Positions 8,413 through 19,858 of a DNA stretch of 64,000 bases are shown here, piece by piece (position 1 is the first letter of the stretch; every line of letters begins with the position of its first letter). The notes beneath the pieces were generated by a model, which was not told where the DNA came from, ran no database searches, and saw nothing but the letters and a program-made list of their open reading frames with translations. A program made the translations under genes and the position numbers. This DNA comes from an uncultured Colwellia sp. (lineage in GTDB: Bacteria > Pseudomonadota > Gammaproteobacteria > Enterobacterales > Alteromonadaceae): positions 1 through 64,000 of the forward strand of contig CAJXQJ010000010.1 of NCBI GenBank assembly GCA_913058245.1, read 5' to 3'.

Positions 8413-9294
8413 ATGCAAGAAGTTATTCGAGTAGAAAATCTCACCAAAAGTTATAAAGATGTTATTGCCGTTGATAACATTAACTTTTCAATTAACAAGG
8501 GCGTTTGCTTTGGTTTACTTGGACCTAATGGCGCTGGCAAAACTACTACCATTGAAATCATGGAAGGTATTATTAAGGCAACTCAAGGGCAAGTTTTTTA
8601 TAACGATAAGCCCGTTGACGAGTCAATGTCTCAGCAAATTGGCATTCAGTTTCAACATACCGCCTTACAAGATTTTTTAACGGTTAAAGAAACCTTAGAT
8701 CTATTTACCTCGTTTTATGAAAATACTGTGCCGCATCAAGAATTAATTGAACTATGTGATTTAAGTGAGTTTTTAGACCGTGATAATCGTTTGCTTTCAG
8801 GTGGTCAGCGGCAACGATTATTGTTGGCACTAGCCTTGATTAATGACCCTGATATTGTTTTTCTTGATGAACCCACAACAGGGCTAGATCCACAAGCGCG
8901 ACGAAACTTCTGGCAACTTATCAAGAACATTAAAGCGCGTAATAAAACGGTAGTGCTAACTACACATTATATGGATGAAGCGCAGCAGTTGTGCGACGAC
9001 GTACTAATAATGGATCATGGTAACGTTATTGAGCGTGGTACCCCAAGACAGTTATTAGCCAAACACTTTAAAGAAGTGTTTATTTATTTACCTGCTGAAC
9101 AAGTGCCAGAAGAGCTTTGTCAGCAATCAAATTGGCAAGTACATGAGCAACAGGTAGAAATTACTACCACTGATGTTGAGGCAACAATTGCGCTGTTACT
9201 GGCTAAAAATGTTTCACTAGCAGGTTTGCACGTTAAGTCGCCTAATTTAGATGATTTATTTTTAAAACTTACTGGCCATTCTTTGAGGGAATAA
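8413..9294 (+). CDS. ABC transporter ATP-binding protein (ABC-2/CcmA type)
   Basis: Cytoplasmic ATPase of an export-type ABC transporter, 293 aa. It shows Walker A GPNGAGKTT (about residues 37-45), a Q-loop (IGIQFQHT), the signature LSGGQRQRL, Walker B DIVFLDEPTTGLDPQ and the switch histidine in TTHYMDEA. The C-terminal extension is typical of drug- or polysaccharide-export ATPases. The permease starts 1 nt after its stop. The Fur box upstream suggests iron-regulated export, perhaps of a siderophore-like compound or metal chelate; the substrate is not indicated by the sequence. Confidence 0.9.
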   Translation: MQEVIRVENLTKSYKDVIAVDNINFSINKGVCFGLLGPNGAGKTTTIEIMEGIIKATQGQVFYNDKPVDESMSQQIGIQFQHTALQDFLTVKETLDLFTSFYENTVPHQELIELCDLSEFLDRDNRLLSGGQRQRLLLALALINDPDIVFLDEPTTGLDPQARRNFWQLIKNIKARNKTVVLTTHYMDEAQQLCDDVLIMDHGNVIERGTPRQLLAKHFKEVFIYLPAEQVPEELCQQSNWQVHEQQVEITTTDVEATIALLLAKNVSLAGLHVKSPNLDDLFLKLTGHSLRE

Positions 9295-9295
9295 A

Positions 9296-10303
9296 ATGAT
9301 AAATATCTCACGTTTCTTTGCGGTTGTTAAAGCGCGTAATATTGAGTTTTTTCGTGATCGCTCATCACTTGGCTGGAATTTGTTTTTTCCTGTCTTGTTG
9401 TTGGTAGGCTTATCATTTGTGTTTTCAGGAGAAGGACGAGCCGTTTACAAAGTTGGAGTGATTAATTTAGCACAAAGTCAATCAAGCTTTTTAGATACTA
9501 AGTTTGTAGGTTTTATTGATTATCAAGATAACGCAAAAGCGAAAGTGAAGTTAGAGCAACACAGTATTGATCTATTGGTTGATTTTAATGCTCAACAATA
9601 TTGGGTTAATCAAGGTGCTCCTAATAGCTATTTAGTTGAAAAGATATTTTTAAATGATCACAACAATTTTCAACGCATTGAAACACAAGGCCGAAAAATA
9701 CGCTATGTAGATTGGGTTTTACCTGGAATTCTTGGCATGAATATGATGTTTAGCTGCTTATTTGGTGTTGGCTACGTTATTGTACGTTATCGTAAAAATG
9801 CCGTTTTGAAACGTTTGAAAGCGACACCATTATCAGCCTTAGAGTTTGTTTCTGCTCAGTTAGTATCACGTTTGTTTATTGTGATGTTTATGTCATCTGT
9901 GGTTTATGTCGGCTGTAATTTGTTTTTTGATTTTTACATGCTTGGTAGTTATTTTGATTTATTAGTCATTGCTATATTAGGAGCGTTTAGCTTAATTACG
10001 CTAGGTTTATTGGTGGCTAGTCGTAGCAAAAGTGAAGAACTCATTGGCGGGTTATTAAATTTAAGCTCATGGCCTATGATGCTGTTATCTGGAGTTTGGT
10101 TCAGCTTAGAAGGTGCGCCTAATGCTGTAAAAGTATTTGCCGATTTTTTACCATTAACACATCTAGTTGCTGGTGCTCGAAAAATTATAACCGAAGGTGC
10201 AACTTTGGCAGATATCAGTTACCACGTGACTATATTGGCAATTATGAGTGCATTATTTTTAATGTTGGGCGCGTACCTGTTTAGTTGGAACACCGAGCGT
10301 TAG
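9296..10303 (+). CDS. ABC-2 type permease
   Basis: Membrane partner of the ATPase just upstream (1-nt gap). The 335-aa product has an N-terminal amphipathic stretch, one membrane helix (about 25-45), a roughly 100-residue extracytoplasmic region, then five C-terminal helices with the ABC-2 signature region (LLVASRSKSEELIGGLLNL...LSGVWFSLEG...FADFLPLTHL). This one-plus-five layout is the usual ABC-2 exporter fold. The substrate is unknown. Confidence 0.9.
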   Translation: MINISRFFAVVKARNIEFFRDRSSLGWNLFFPVLLLVGLSFVFSGEGRAVYKVGVINLAQSQSSFLDTKFVGFIDYQDNAKAKVKLEQHSIDLLVDFNAQQYWVNQGAPNSYLVEKIFLNDHNNFQRIETQGRKIRYVDWVLPGILGMNMMFSCLFGVGYVIVRYRKNAVLKRLKATPLSALEFVSAQLVSRLFIVMFMSSVVYVGCNLFFDFYMLGSYFDLLVIAILGAFSLITLGLLVASRSKSEELIGGLLNLSSWPMMLLSGVWFSLEGAPNAVKVFADFLPLTHLVAGARKIITEGATLADISYHVTILAIMSALFLMLGAYLFSWNTER

Positions 10304-10356
10304 TAATATCTCGTAAGGTTAAAACATAGTTTTTATTTAGGAATTTTTGGTTAGAA

Positions 10357-10764
10357 ATGTTATTAAAAATCGCTGGAATTTTTTTTGTTGGCTTAGCGGC
10401 ACTAGGTGCTTTTTTGCCATTACTTCCAACAACGCCATTCTTATTGGTGGCGGCTGCATGTTTTGCTAAGTCTTCACCGCGAATGCATAAAATGTTATTG
10501 GCGAATAAGGTGTTTGGCCCGATGATTTATCATTGGGAGCAATCTCGAAGTATTCCAAAACGAGCCAAAGTCATCGCATTAACCTCAATTGTTATTGCGA
10601 CACTTTGGTCTTGCTATATTTTGCCATCACTTTGGTTAAAAGTGCTTGTTGTGGCGTTGGTTACATGGCCATTTATATTTCTTTGGCGTTTGCCATTATC
10701 TGATGGCAATGCAGAAATAGCATCAATTACCTCAACGAAAGAAAATAAGCCCAATAGAGGTTAA
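10357..10764 (+). CDS. DUF454 (YbaN-like) inner membrane protein
   Basis: A 135-aa protein with the DUF454 hallmarks: an N-terminal helix with GAFLPLLPTTPFLLVAAACFAKSSPR, then a cytoplasmic stretch (NKVFGPMIYHWEQSRSIPKRAK) and two more helices. The role of the family is unknown. It lies 53 nt after the ABC permease on the same strand and may be part of the Fur-linked unit. Its stop codon overlaps that of the convergent DUF4202 gene, leaving no space for a terminator. Confidence 0.85.
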   Translation: MLLKIAGIFFVGLAALGAFLPLLPTTPFLLVAAACFAKSSPRMHKMLLANKVFGPMIYHWEQSRSIPKRAKVIALTSIVIATLWSCYILPSLWLKVLVVALVTWPFIFLWRLPLSDGNAEIASITSTKENKPNRG

Positions 10765-11339
10765 GCTAAGGCTTTACCTACTAGTTGTGCTAAATGAGGT
10801 GGTAATGTTAATGATAATGCGATCTCTTGACCTTTTACTGACATTTTTCGCCAAGTTAATTGCACAATGCGGATAATTTTTTCTTCGGTATGCTTAGCTG
10901 CAAATTCGTCAAAGTAGTATTGTAAAAATACTAAACAAGCAACGTCTTCTAGGGTTTGGCTGTCACTATTCGACTTTAATTTTTCTTTACGAATAATTGC
11001 GGCCGTTGTTTCTGCTATATCCTCATCATAACCTTGTTCTAGCATTATATTTTTTGCAGTTGCCGCATGGAAAATACCTAGCTCTTTACGCCAAGTTAAA
11101 TAACCTTGTTTACCTAAAGGAAAATCAGCACGTTTAAAGTGCCAACGTTTTACATGTTGTGCTCGTACCGCAATTTGTAAATTCTCGTTAGCATCAGGCC
11201 AGTATTGTTCGAGGCAAGTTGACATATATTGACCATATAGCAATTCTTTTGGGTGGTTGATTCCGTCAACAACCGTAATATTAATATCGTCTTTATTGAT
11301 GTTATCGATAGCGTCTAAAACATTTTGCAATTGCGTCAT
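10761..11339 (-). CDS. DUF4202 family protein
   Basis: A 192-aa soluble protein with features I associate with DUF4202: HPKELLYGQYMSTCLEQ, the RAQHVKRW motif with a conserved His, FPLGKQGYLTWRKEL and TLEDVACLVFLQYY. The spaced His/Asp/Glu residues suggest an HD-like metal-dependent fold, but no activity is established for the family. It is transcribed away from pyrG and converges with the DUF454 gene (4-nt overlap). Confidence 0.8.
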   Translation of the reverse strand: MTQLQNVLDAIDNINKDDINITVVDGINHPKELLYGQYMSTCLEQYWPDANENLQIAVRAQHVKRWHFKRADFPLGKQGYLTWRKELGIFHAATAKNIMLEQGYDEDIAETTAAIIRKEKLKSNSDSQTLEDVACLVFLQYYFDEFAAKHTEEKIIRIVQLTWRKMSVKGQEIALSLTLPPHLAQLVGKALA

Positions 11340-11465
11340 AGTGTCTATTTTTATTGTTCAAGAAAAGTAAAACAGCAGTTTACCCCGTTTTCAAATAGAT
11401 AAAAACTTGTAGTTGATGAAAAACTACAGCTAAGAAAAATTGTGCAACTAGATGCATTGATCATA

Positions 11466-11494
11466 TTGTCGTGAACACGCCTTTTCGGTATAAT
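11466..11494 (+). promoter_or_regulatory. Sigma-70 promoter of pyrG
   Basis: TTGTCG (11466-11471) and a perfect TATAAT (11489-11494) are separated by 17 nt, about 90 nt before the pyrG ATG. Confidence 0.7.
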
Positions 11495-11546
11495 GCTTTC
11501 CCGTCCTACTAAATTCATTTGTTTGCCAATAATCAAATCAATTTAG

Positions 11547-13220
<1,674 letters not shown>

Positions 13221-13232
13221 ATCAAACTAATT

Positions 13233-13265
13233 AAAACCGTAGCTATTTGCTGCGGTTTTGTTTTT
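13233..13265 (+). terminator. Rho-independent terminator of pyrG
   Basis: AAAACCGTAGC and GCTGCGGTTTT pair around a 5-nt loop with one T-G wobble, followed by a T-rich tail broken by one G. Confidence 0.8.
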
Positions 13266-13352
13266 AGTCTACAAATTTTATGTATTTGCTAAAAACAATC
13301 TGTTATTTAAAATTTAATTTATCGTTAATAACCTGCCATGCGCAGTTAGTAA

Positions 13353-14666
<1,314 letters not shown>

Positions 14667-15036
14667 TCAGAACCTTTTTGCTAATTAAATTCTGCGTAAG
14701 TTACGACAGGGCTTTGGTTATACTCACTGACACTTGTCAGCTCCGTGTAACCGCATTGTTCTTGAACTAATTAGCGACAAGTTTACTGATTACTTAGCAA
14801 TAATATTCTTTTAAAAGCCACTCAAACGAGTGGCTTTTTTTGTTAACTGTAGCCTTGTAGTTATAGTGAACTATATTGTCCAATTTTCAAGGGAAATATT
14901 AATACTGTAAGTTATTGTATTAGTATTAATTCTTTAGATTTAATAACTCTACTTTACAGTGAGTCACATTTAATATTTTAATAATCTAATAGGTGAAGCC
15001 ATATTAAATGTAGTATTAATTCATATAGGGATATAA
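14667..15036. other. Intergenic region between eno and the nuclease-like gene
   Basis: About 370 nt. It contains the eno terminator (14813-14841). Beyond it the DNA is markedly AT-rich, with no ORF and no recognised operator. The composition change fits the start of an accessory patch. Confidence 0.5.
14813..14841 (+). terminator. Rho-independent terminator downstream of eno
   Basis: AAAAGCCACTC, AAAC loop, GAGTGGCTTTT with a run of T. It lies about 145 nt after the eno stop codon, so the eno transcript has a long 3' untranslated region. Confidence 0.88.
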
Positions 15037-15708
15037 ATGAACCATCTTGAAGAAAAATTTAATAAATTTATTTTGTCTCGAAGCTCTAATGAGTCAATTG
15101 ATTCTCTACCAAATGAACTCTTTAAGAATAAAAAGGCGGATTATTTAGTTTTTTCGAGAAGCTTGATTTTTGAAGTGAAACACTTGGAAAGTGATCGAAG
15201 TGAATTTATAAACCGTAAGTGCTCTGAGTTAGCGCTTAATGATCCGAAGTTTCCAGATTTTTATGGAAAAGTATCTATTGATAGCTTAATTGATGCTCAT
15301 GACGATAGTAGAAAATTTAGCTTACACATTCGTGACTATATGGGAATGCCAATTAGAGACCTTATTCGCTCTGCTAATTTGCAAATACGAGATACTAAAA
15401 TTGCCTTAGATAAGAATAATAGTACTGGTGTGCTAGTTCTGTTGAATGATTCTGTGCCAATGTACACAGGCGAGTTTATTTATCAGCAAGTGTCTAGGTT
15501 TCTGTCAAAGAAGCGCTCTGATGGTAGTTTTGAACGTGAGCATATTGAGGTTGTATGGTTTATCAATGAATTTGATACTTCAGAATATATTTCATCTGCA
15601 TATATACTAATAGGTCCTTCTTTGAAAAATGAAAATGTGGTTGCTGCTTTTGAACAGCTAAAAACAATGTGGGCAGGTTTTAATAATGCAGCGATAGCAA
15701 ATAACTAG
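15037..15708 (+). CDS. Putative PD-(D/E)XK nuclease-like protein
   Basis: Not assigned to a named family. The 223-aa protein contains KKADYLVFSRSLIFEVKHLE. D35, E46 and K48 fit the D-x10-E-x-K active-site pattern of the restriction-endonuclease-like fold, set in predicted beta strands. A later IRSANLQIRDTK helix and the TGVLVLLND strand also suit that fold. It has no visible methyltransferase, toxin or antitoxin partner. The surrounding DNA is AT-rich and the gene stands alone between core loci, suggesting horizontal gain. It could be a defence or housekeeping nuclease. Confidence 0.55.
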   Translation: MNHLEEKFNKFILSRSSNESIDSLPNELFKNKKADYLVFSRSLIFEVKHLESDRSEFINRKCSELALNDPKFPDFYGKVSIDSLIDAHDDSRKFSLHIRDYMGMPIRDLIRSANLQIRDTKIALDKNNSTGVLVLLNDSVPMYTGEFIYQQVSRFLSKKRSDGSFEREHIEVVWFINEFDTSEYISSAYILIGPSLKNENVVAAFEQLKTMWAGFNNAAIANN

Positions 15709-15937
15709 GTATTTTCGAATTTGGTGCTACTGCTTGAGTTCTATTAATAAATTTTTAATAAGTTAATTTAAACCTTTTCCCTAATTTTCTTCAACAAAGG
15801 TATATAGCTTATGAAAAACAGGGCTATAAATTAATAGCTATGATGCGTGAACCTATGAATTAAACAAATGTCATAAGTTAGTTGTTATTTTTCGTATTAA
15901 GTAGGATTAAAAATTTTAGAGTAGGGGAAGTCGTCAA

Positions 15938-16288
15938 TTGCATTTGAAAAAAAGTATATTAGTTTTAGTAACGCTTTTGTCTTTTAATGTTCTTGCGTCA
16001 TCGCAAGATGAAATTACACATTTACTAAGTTACGTTAAAAGCACCGACTGCCAATATGAACGTAATGGCACTATGCATAACGGTGAGGAAGCTGCTAAAC
16101 ATATCAATAAGAAGTATCAATATTATATTGATGATATAAAGTCTACCGAAGACTTTATTCGATATTCTGCAACCAAAAGTACAATGTCAGGTAAATTCTA
16201 TAGAATTCATTGTCCGAATAAAGCGGTGGTGAGAAGCCAGCAGTGGCTTTTAACAGAGTTACAGGCATTTAGGCTGAAACAAGAATAG
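15938..16288 (+). CDS. DUF5329 family secreted protein
   Basis: A 116-aa protein with an N-terminal signal peptide (MHLKKSILVLVTLLSFNVLA, cleavage after about residue 20). The mature domain reads EITHLLSYVKSTDCQYERNG...EAAKHINKKYQYY...SAEDFI-like TEDFIRYSATKSTMSGKFYRIHCP, which fits DUF5329, with two cysteines likely to form a disulphide. The start is a TTG at 15938, placed 7-8 nt after AGGGGAAG. Function unknown; periplasmic. Confidence 0.8.
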   Translation: MHLKKSILVLVTLLSFNVLASSQDEITHLLSYVKSTDCQYERNGTMHNGEEAAKHINKKYQYYIDDIKSTEDFIRYSATKSTMSGKFYRIHCPNKAVVRSQQWLLTELQAFRLKQE

Positions 16289-16329
16289 TCATTTTATTGT
16301 GTAATCATCAAGAAATAGTGGAGTATCCT

Positions 16330-16731
16330 TTGTTTAAATTATTTTTAATCTTGTTCGCTTTTTTGTCTTTTTCTAATTTCGCAAATGAAACTGGTACTTT
16401 AACGGTTGACCGCGTTATTACTGATAAACTCGCCTTAGCATTTCCAAATGACCAAAATATTAAAGCCAAAAGTAGTGATTTTATGTTGCTAAATTGTGTC
16501 ACTATGAGTAACGAATTAGGCGAGCGCTGGGCAGTAGTTACCATAATCAATAATGCCAATGGCGGGCGAATGTTAGAGCATGAACATTTAATGGCGTTAT
16601 TTGCTGACGGTACAAGAACTACACCTAGTACATTCAAAGTGAGTTTTGAAGGGCAGGAAATACAATCAATGACGATCTCATTTGGTGAGAATAAGTTTCC
16701 TATTTTATCGATAACTACTGAATCGAAATAA
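16330..16731 (+). CDS. Secreted protein of unknown function
   Basis: Not recognised. With a TTG start at 16330 (after GTGGAG) the product is about 133 aa and begins with a clean signal peptide (MFKLFLILFAFLSFSNFA). The longer frame from 16297 would put 11 polar residues before it. The mature part is beta-rich with one cysteine (LLNCVTMSNELGERWAVVTI). It starts about 40 nt after the DUF5329 gene and is probably co-transcribed with it. Both genes seem to use TTG starts. Confidence 0.6.
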   Translation: MFKLFLILFAFLSFSNFANETGTLTVDRVITDKLALAFPNDQNIKAKSSDFMLLNCVTMSNELGERWAVVTIINNANGGRMLEHEHLMALFADGTRTTPSTFKVSFEGQEIQSMTISFGENKFPILSITTESK

Positions 16732-16756
16732 TTAGCTTATATTAATTTGCTTTAAT

Positions 16757-16781
16757 AAAGCCGAGCATAACGTTCGGCTTT
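16757..16781. terminator. Bidirectional terminator downstream of hmp
   Basis: AAAGCCGA and TCGGCTTT pair around a 9-nt loop between the convergent secreted-protein gene and hmp. Confidence 0.75.
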
Positions 16782-16806
16782 AATTTATTCACTTGTGAGC
16801 TAGTAA

Positions 16807-17988
16807 TTAAAGCGCAGCGTGTGGGCCGAAAACTTCATAGTGAATATGACTTTCACCAACCCCAAGTTTTAATAGTTGCGTCTTAACAAATTGCATAAAG
16901 GCAATAGGGCCACACAAGTAGAAGTTACCGTTATTTGTTGGTAGGTCAATGGAGGTTAAATCCATCATCCCATTACTAATGTGATCTTGTTCTGAACTTT
17001 CGTTTCTATACCAAATGTTTTGTTGCCACTTATTTTTGTTTATTAATTCGCTCGTTCGTAGTGAAAATGAATGTTGTTCACTACCTTCACAGGCGTGCAG
17101 AAAATGCACTGGCTGACCATATTCATTTGCGGCCAATGTTTCTAACATGCCTTGCATTGGTGTAATCCCAACGCCTGCTGAAATTAAAACTGCTGGACTT
17201 TTTCGATCGATAAAGAAAAAATCACCGGCCGGCGCATATAAATTAACTTCATCACCAATATTTACGGCATCATGCAAAAAGTTTGAAACTTTACCTGGTA
17301 CGCCTTGCTGTTCGCGTTTTACAGAAATTCTGTAGCTACTGCCATTAGGTTTATCTGATAGTGAATATTGTCTAATTTCTTTGTAGTCATTACCTGTTGG
17401 GTGTACTTCTAAACCTAAATACTGGCCAGGTGTAAAACCAATAACATCTTGCTGATCAACAGGCTCAAAAATAAAGCTTTTCACAAGCTCTGACTCGGTA
17501 ATTTTATTGACGACTTTGAAGGCTCTTGCACCTTGCCAACCACCGATCTCAGCTTTGCGCTGTTGGTATAAATCAGATTCTCGGTTAATAAAAATGCTCG
17601 CTAAAAACTGATAGGCATTAAGCCATGCATCTTCTACATCTGCTGTGAAGGCTTCAGGGGCAAGCTCTCGTAGTGTTTCAATTAAGTGATGACCGACAAT
17701 AGCGTAATGCTCAGCCTGAATGTTAAAGCTAGTGTGCTTTTGAGCAATTCGCTCTACGGCTGTTGTTAGTACAGCTAAGTTTTCTATATTTTTAGCATAC
17801 GCAGCAATAGCTTCGAATAATGCTACTTGCTGGCGACCAGTATGCTGATTAGACATATTAAAAATATCCTGCAGCTCAGGGTTATGATTGAACATACGTT
17901 GATAGAAATGAGAGGTCATTGCTGGCCCAGCGTTTTCTAAAAGTGGAATGGTACTTTTAATAATATTGATATGTTTATCAGTTAGCAT
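16807..17988 (-). CDS. hmp: Flavohaemoglobin (nitric oxide dioxygenase)
   Basis: Oxidises NO to nitrate with O2 and NAD(P)H in the cytosol. The 393-aa product has a globin domain with Tyr29, Gln53 and the proximal His85 (AQKHTSF) at the same numbers as E. coli Hmp. A ferredoxin-reductase FAD domain (RQYSLS) and an NAD domain (SAGVGITPMQGML, FYLCGPIAFMQ) follow. The start has an AGGAG ribosome binding site. It is the third gene of the operon behind the sigma-54/NorR promoter at 19709-19724. Confidence 0.97.
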   Translation of the reverse strand: MLTDKHINIIKSTIPLLENAGPAMTSHFYQRMFNHNPELQDIFNMSNQHTGRQQVALFEAIAAYAKNIENLAVLTTAVERIAQKHTSFNIQAEHYAIVGHHLIETLRELAPEAFTADVEDAWLNAYQFLASIFINRESDLYQQRKAEIGGWQGARAFKVVNKITESELVKSFIFEPVDQQDVIGFTPGQYLGLEVHPTGNDYKEIRQYSLSDKPNGSSYRISVKREQQGVPGKVSNFLHDAVNIGDEVNLYAPAGDFFFIDRKSPAVLISAGVGITPMQGMLETLAANEYGQPVHFLHACEGSEQHSFSLRTSELINKNKWQQNIWYRNESSEQDHISNGMMDLTSIDLPTNNGNFYLCGPIAFMQFVKTQLLKLGVGESHIHYEVFGPHAAL

Positions 17989-18074
17989 TGTTACTCCTAA
18001 ATAACTGAATTGTGTGGTTTACCAATAGCTAGTTATTGGTAGCTTGTTGGCGTTGTGAATTTGAAATAAGTGCT

Positions 18075-19352
18075 CTAACTGACATTTTTAGTTATAAGCA
18101 CTGGCATATAAACGAAGAAAAATATCAATGACGCGGTTAGCCATAATGCAATACTTAAGTTCCATGCTAGCATTGGAAGTTGTAGTACAGGTAGAAATAC
18201 ACGGGCAATTGCACTGAGAAAAACTATGATAAAGAGCCACTTAACTGAATTATGAGGTTGCAGCTTTCTGCCTGTGTGGCCGAGTGAAACTCGTGACATC
18301 ATGGAGAAAATCATTAAGGCCATCGCAGCTATGGTAATAATATGGAGTGCATCTGAAAAGCTGATATAGAAAACACTATTGGCTGCAGTTATGTAACTTA
18401 AACCAAGGAAGGTCAAACCTAAACCGAGTGAAAAGTATGATAAATGCAAAGACCATAGTAAAGGAGTGCGTAGTGTGGCATGAGATTGCCAAAAACAGAG
18501 ACGTACAGTATGAGCAATACCTGCACTGATCATCAACATTGCGGGAGAAAAAGTTAATTGCAGAAAATAGCTGCTGAAAAATATTACGATTCCTAATAAT
18601 GATAAGGTAACAATTGTTAAGTTTAACTTCTTTGTTTGAGGTATGGTCGTTACTTTAGATCCTGATATTGTAAAAAAAGGAATAACGCGACCCGCTAAAA
18701 TGCCGATAAGTAAACAAAATAGTAATACTGTCGTTTTGGCAATATGCGAACTTAACATGTAGGTTCCGAAAAGCTCAGATAACAGCAAGCCTATGTTTGC
18801 GGTCATTAGGGTGCTAAGTAGCGGAATGAATAAATAGTTTCGATGATTTTTACTTTTGAATACTTGTTTTGAAAACGCCAAAATTGCGCCAAGCCACCAA
18901 AAAAACTGCGCGATAACGGCTATGTACAGAAATATTTGCTGATATGAATTTTTATCGGCAGTAATACTAATAAACAAGCACACTCTGACAGCAAACCAAA
19001 TTACGATAAGAGCGAGTACAGTAAGGCCTTTGATGCTTGGCTGCTTGGTCCATGTTTGTGATGCTGTTAAAATAAAGCCAACAGCAACGGTTGCAGCGAA
19101 ACCAAATAGCATTTCATGACTGTGCCAGCCTTTTAGCGATAACGTATTAGAATTTGTGTTTATCGTGCCATTTAAAAATAAACCCCAATAAATTAACGAG
19201 ATAAAAGAGCAAGCAACAGCTAATAGAAAGAAACTCCTAAACGGTAAGTCAAAAATTGGCAATCGATTAAGTTTAGCCAGCACCTTAAATTGGCGTTGAT
19301 GAGCTGCTTGATGTTGAAGTTGTAATAACTCTGTATCGTGAGGATTAAGCAT
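18075..19352 (-). CDS. nnrS: NnrS family membrane protein
   Basis: Haem- and copper-containing membrane protein family linked to resistance to nitrosative stress. The 425-aa product starts at the ATG at 19352, which lies 1 nt after the stop of the upstream gene. A longer frame begins at 19409 but overlaps that gene. It has about 12 membrane helices and the NnrS-typical N-terminal segment (LPIFDLPFRSFFLLA...GWHSHEMLFGFAATVAVGF) with conserved histidines. It sits between a small membrane protein and hmp under NorR control. Confidence 0.9.
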   Translation of the reverse strand: MLNPHDTELLQLQHQAAHQRQFKVLAKLNRLPIFDLPFRSFFLLAVACSFISLIYWGLFLNGTINTNSNTLSLKGWHSHEMLFGFAATVAVGFILTASQTWTKQPSIKGLTVLALIVIWFAVRVCLFISITADKNSYQQIFLYIAVIAQFFWWLGAILAFSKQVFKSKNHRNYLFIPLLSTLMTANIGLLLSELFGTYMLSSHIAKTTVLLFCLLIGILAGRVIPFFTISGSKVTTIPQTKKLNLTIVTLSLLGIVIFFSSYFLQLTFSPAMLMISAGIAHTVRLCFWQSHATLRTPLLWSLHLSYFSLGLGLTFLGLSYITAANSVFYISFSDALHIITIAAMALMIFSMMSRVSLGHTGRKLQPHNSVKWLFIIVFLSAIARVFLPVLQLPMLAWNLSIALWLTASLIFFFVYMPVLITKNVS

Positions 19353-19353
19353 T

Positions 19354-19626
19354 TTAAAAATCACTCTTGCCGAAACCGTGCAATGCAACGCAGCGCAAAA
19401 CATAACCAAGCTTTAATGCACCAGCAAAGACGATAGTAAAAATATGAGCAGAAATTTGTGTTGTCATCGTGAAGTGATGATCAAAAGCGAATGTGATAGC
19501 GATACAGCTACTAATTATGACAAAAGACACTAACATCATGTAATTACCAAGAATTAAACATTTTTGGAAGTTGAGTGCATTTTCAACCGCTGGTAATTGT
19601 TGTGAAATGAAAAACTGTGAATACAT
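19354..19626 (-). CDS. Small membrane protein, first gene of the NO-response operon
   Basis: Not assigned to a family. With the ATG at 19626, which has a strong GGAGG ribosome binding site at 5-nt spacing, the product is 90 aa. It has two membrane helices (about residues 27-50 and 57-80) and a Cys/His-containing C terminus (LRCVALHGFGKSDF). A longer frame from 19671 exists but lacks such a site. It is the promoter-proximal gene of the sigma-54/NorR-driven operon and is coupled to nnrS by a 1-nt gap, so it likely acts in NO defence. Confidence 0.75.
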   Translation of the reverse strand: MYSQFFISQQLPAVENALNFQKCLILGNYMMLVSFVIISSCIAITFAFDHHFTMTTQISAHIFTIVFAGALKLGYVLRCVALHGFGKSDF

Positions 19627-19708
19627 GTTGCCTCCAACTTCATATGCTTGGTACGTATATCGAGCATCCATGTGGATTTCTTAATACCGTACGGTTCATG
19701 ATAGACAT

Positions 19709-19724
19709 AGCAAAGCTGGTGCCA
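19709..19724 (-). promoter_or_regulatory. Sigma-54 promoter of the small protein-nnrS-hmp operon
   Basis: Read on the minus strand, TGGCAC-CAGCT-TTGCT matches the -24/-12 consensus TGGCAC-N5-TTGCW exactly. Transcription would start near 19697, about 70 nt before the first gene. Confidence 0.9.
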
Positions 19725-19777
19725 TGTTTTTAATCTGTTAGTTATCAATATGTTATAGTTTTTGTTGCTTTCTTGTA

Positions 19778-19788
19778 GTCAAAGTGAC
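19778..19788. promoter_or_regulatory. NorR binding site 1
   Basis: GTCAAAGTGAC contains the NorR core GT-N7-AC and is a GTCA/TGAC inverted repeat. It lies about 55 nt upstream of the sigma-54 promoter, a suitable enhancer distance. Confidence 0.75.
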
Positions 19789-19802
19789 TCTTTTCTTGTG
19801 TG

Positions 19803-19813
19803 GTCATAAAGAC
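19803..19813. promoter_or_regulatory. NorR binding site 2
   Basis: GTCATAAAGAC also fits GT-N7-AC, 25 bp from site 1 and just upstream of norR itself. E. coli has three such sites; only two clear ones are seen here. Confidence 0.65.
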
Positions 19814-19858
19814 ACATGTGTGTTATTTTTATGTGGGGTTTGTAGTTATAGGATTGAG

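Noticed and set aside
15037..15708. Restriction-modification or toxin-antitoxin system around the nuclease-like gene
   Set aside because: Neighbours on both sides are enolase and secreted proteins; no methyltransferase, specificity subunit or antitoxin-like ORF is visible.
19784..19858. 25-residue N-terminal extension of NorR
   Set aside because: It would overlap the NorR boxes and lacks a ribosome binding site; the ATG at 19859 has AGGA and yields the normal NorR N terminus.
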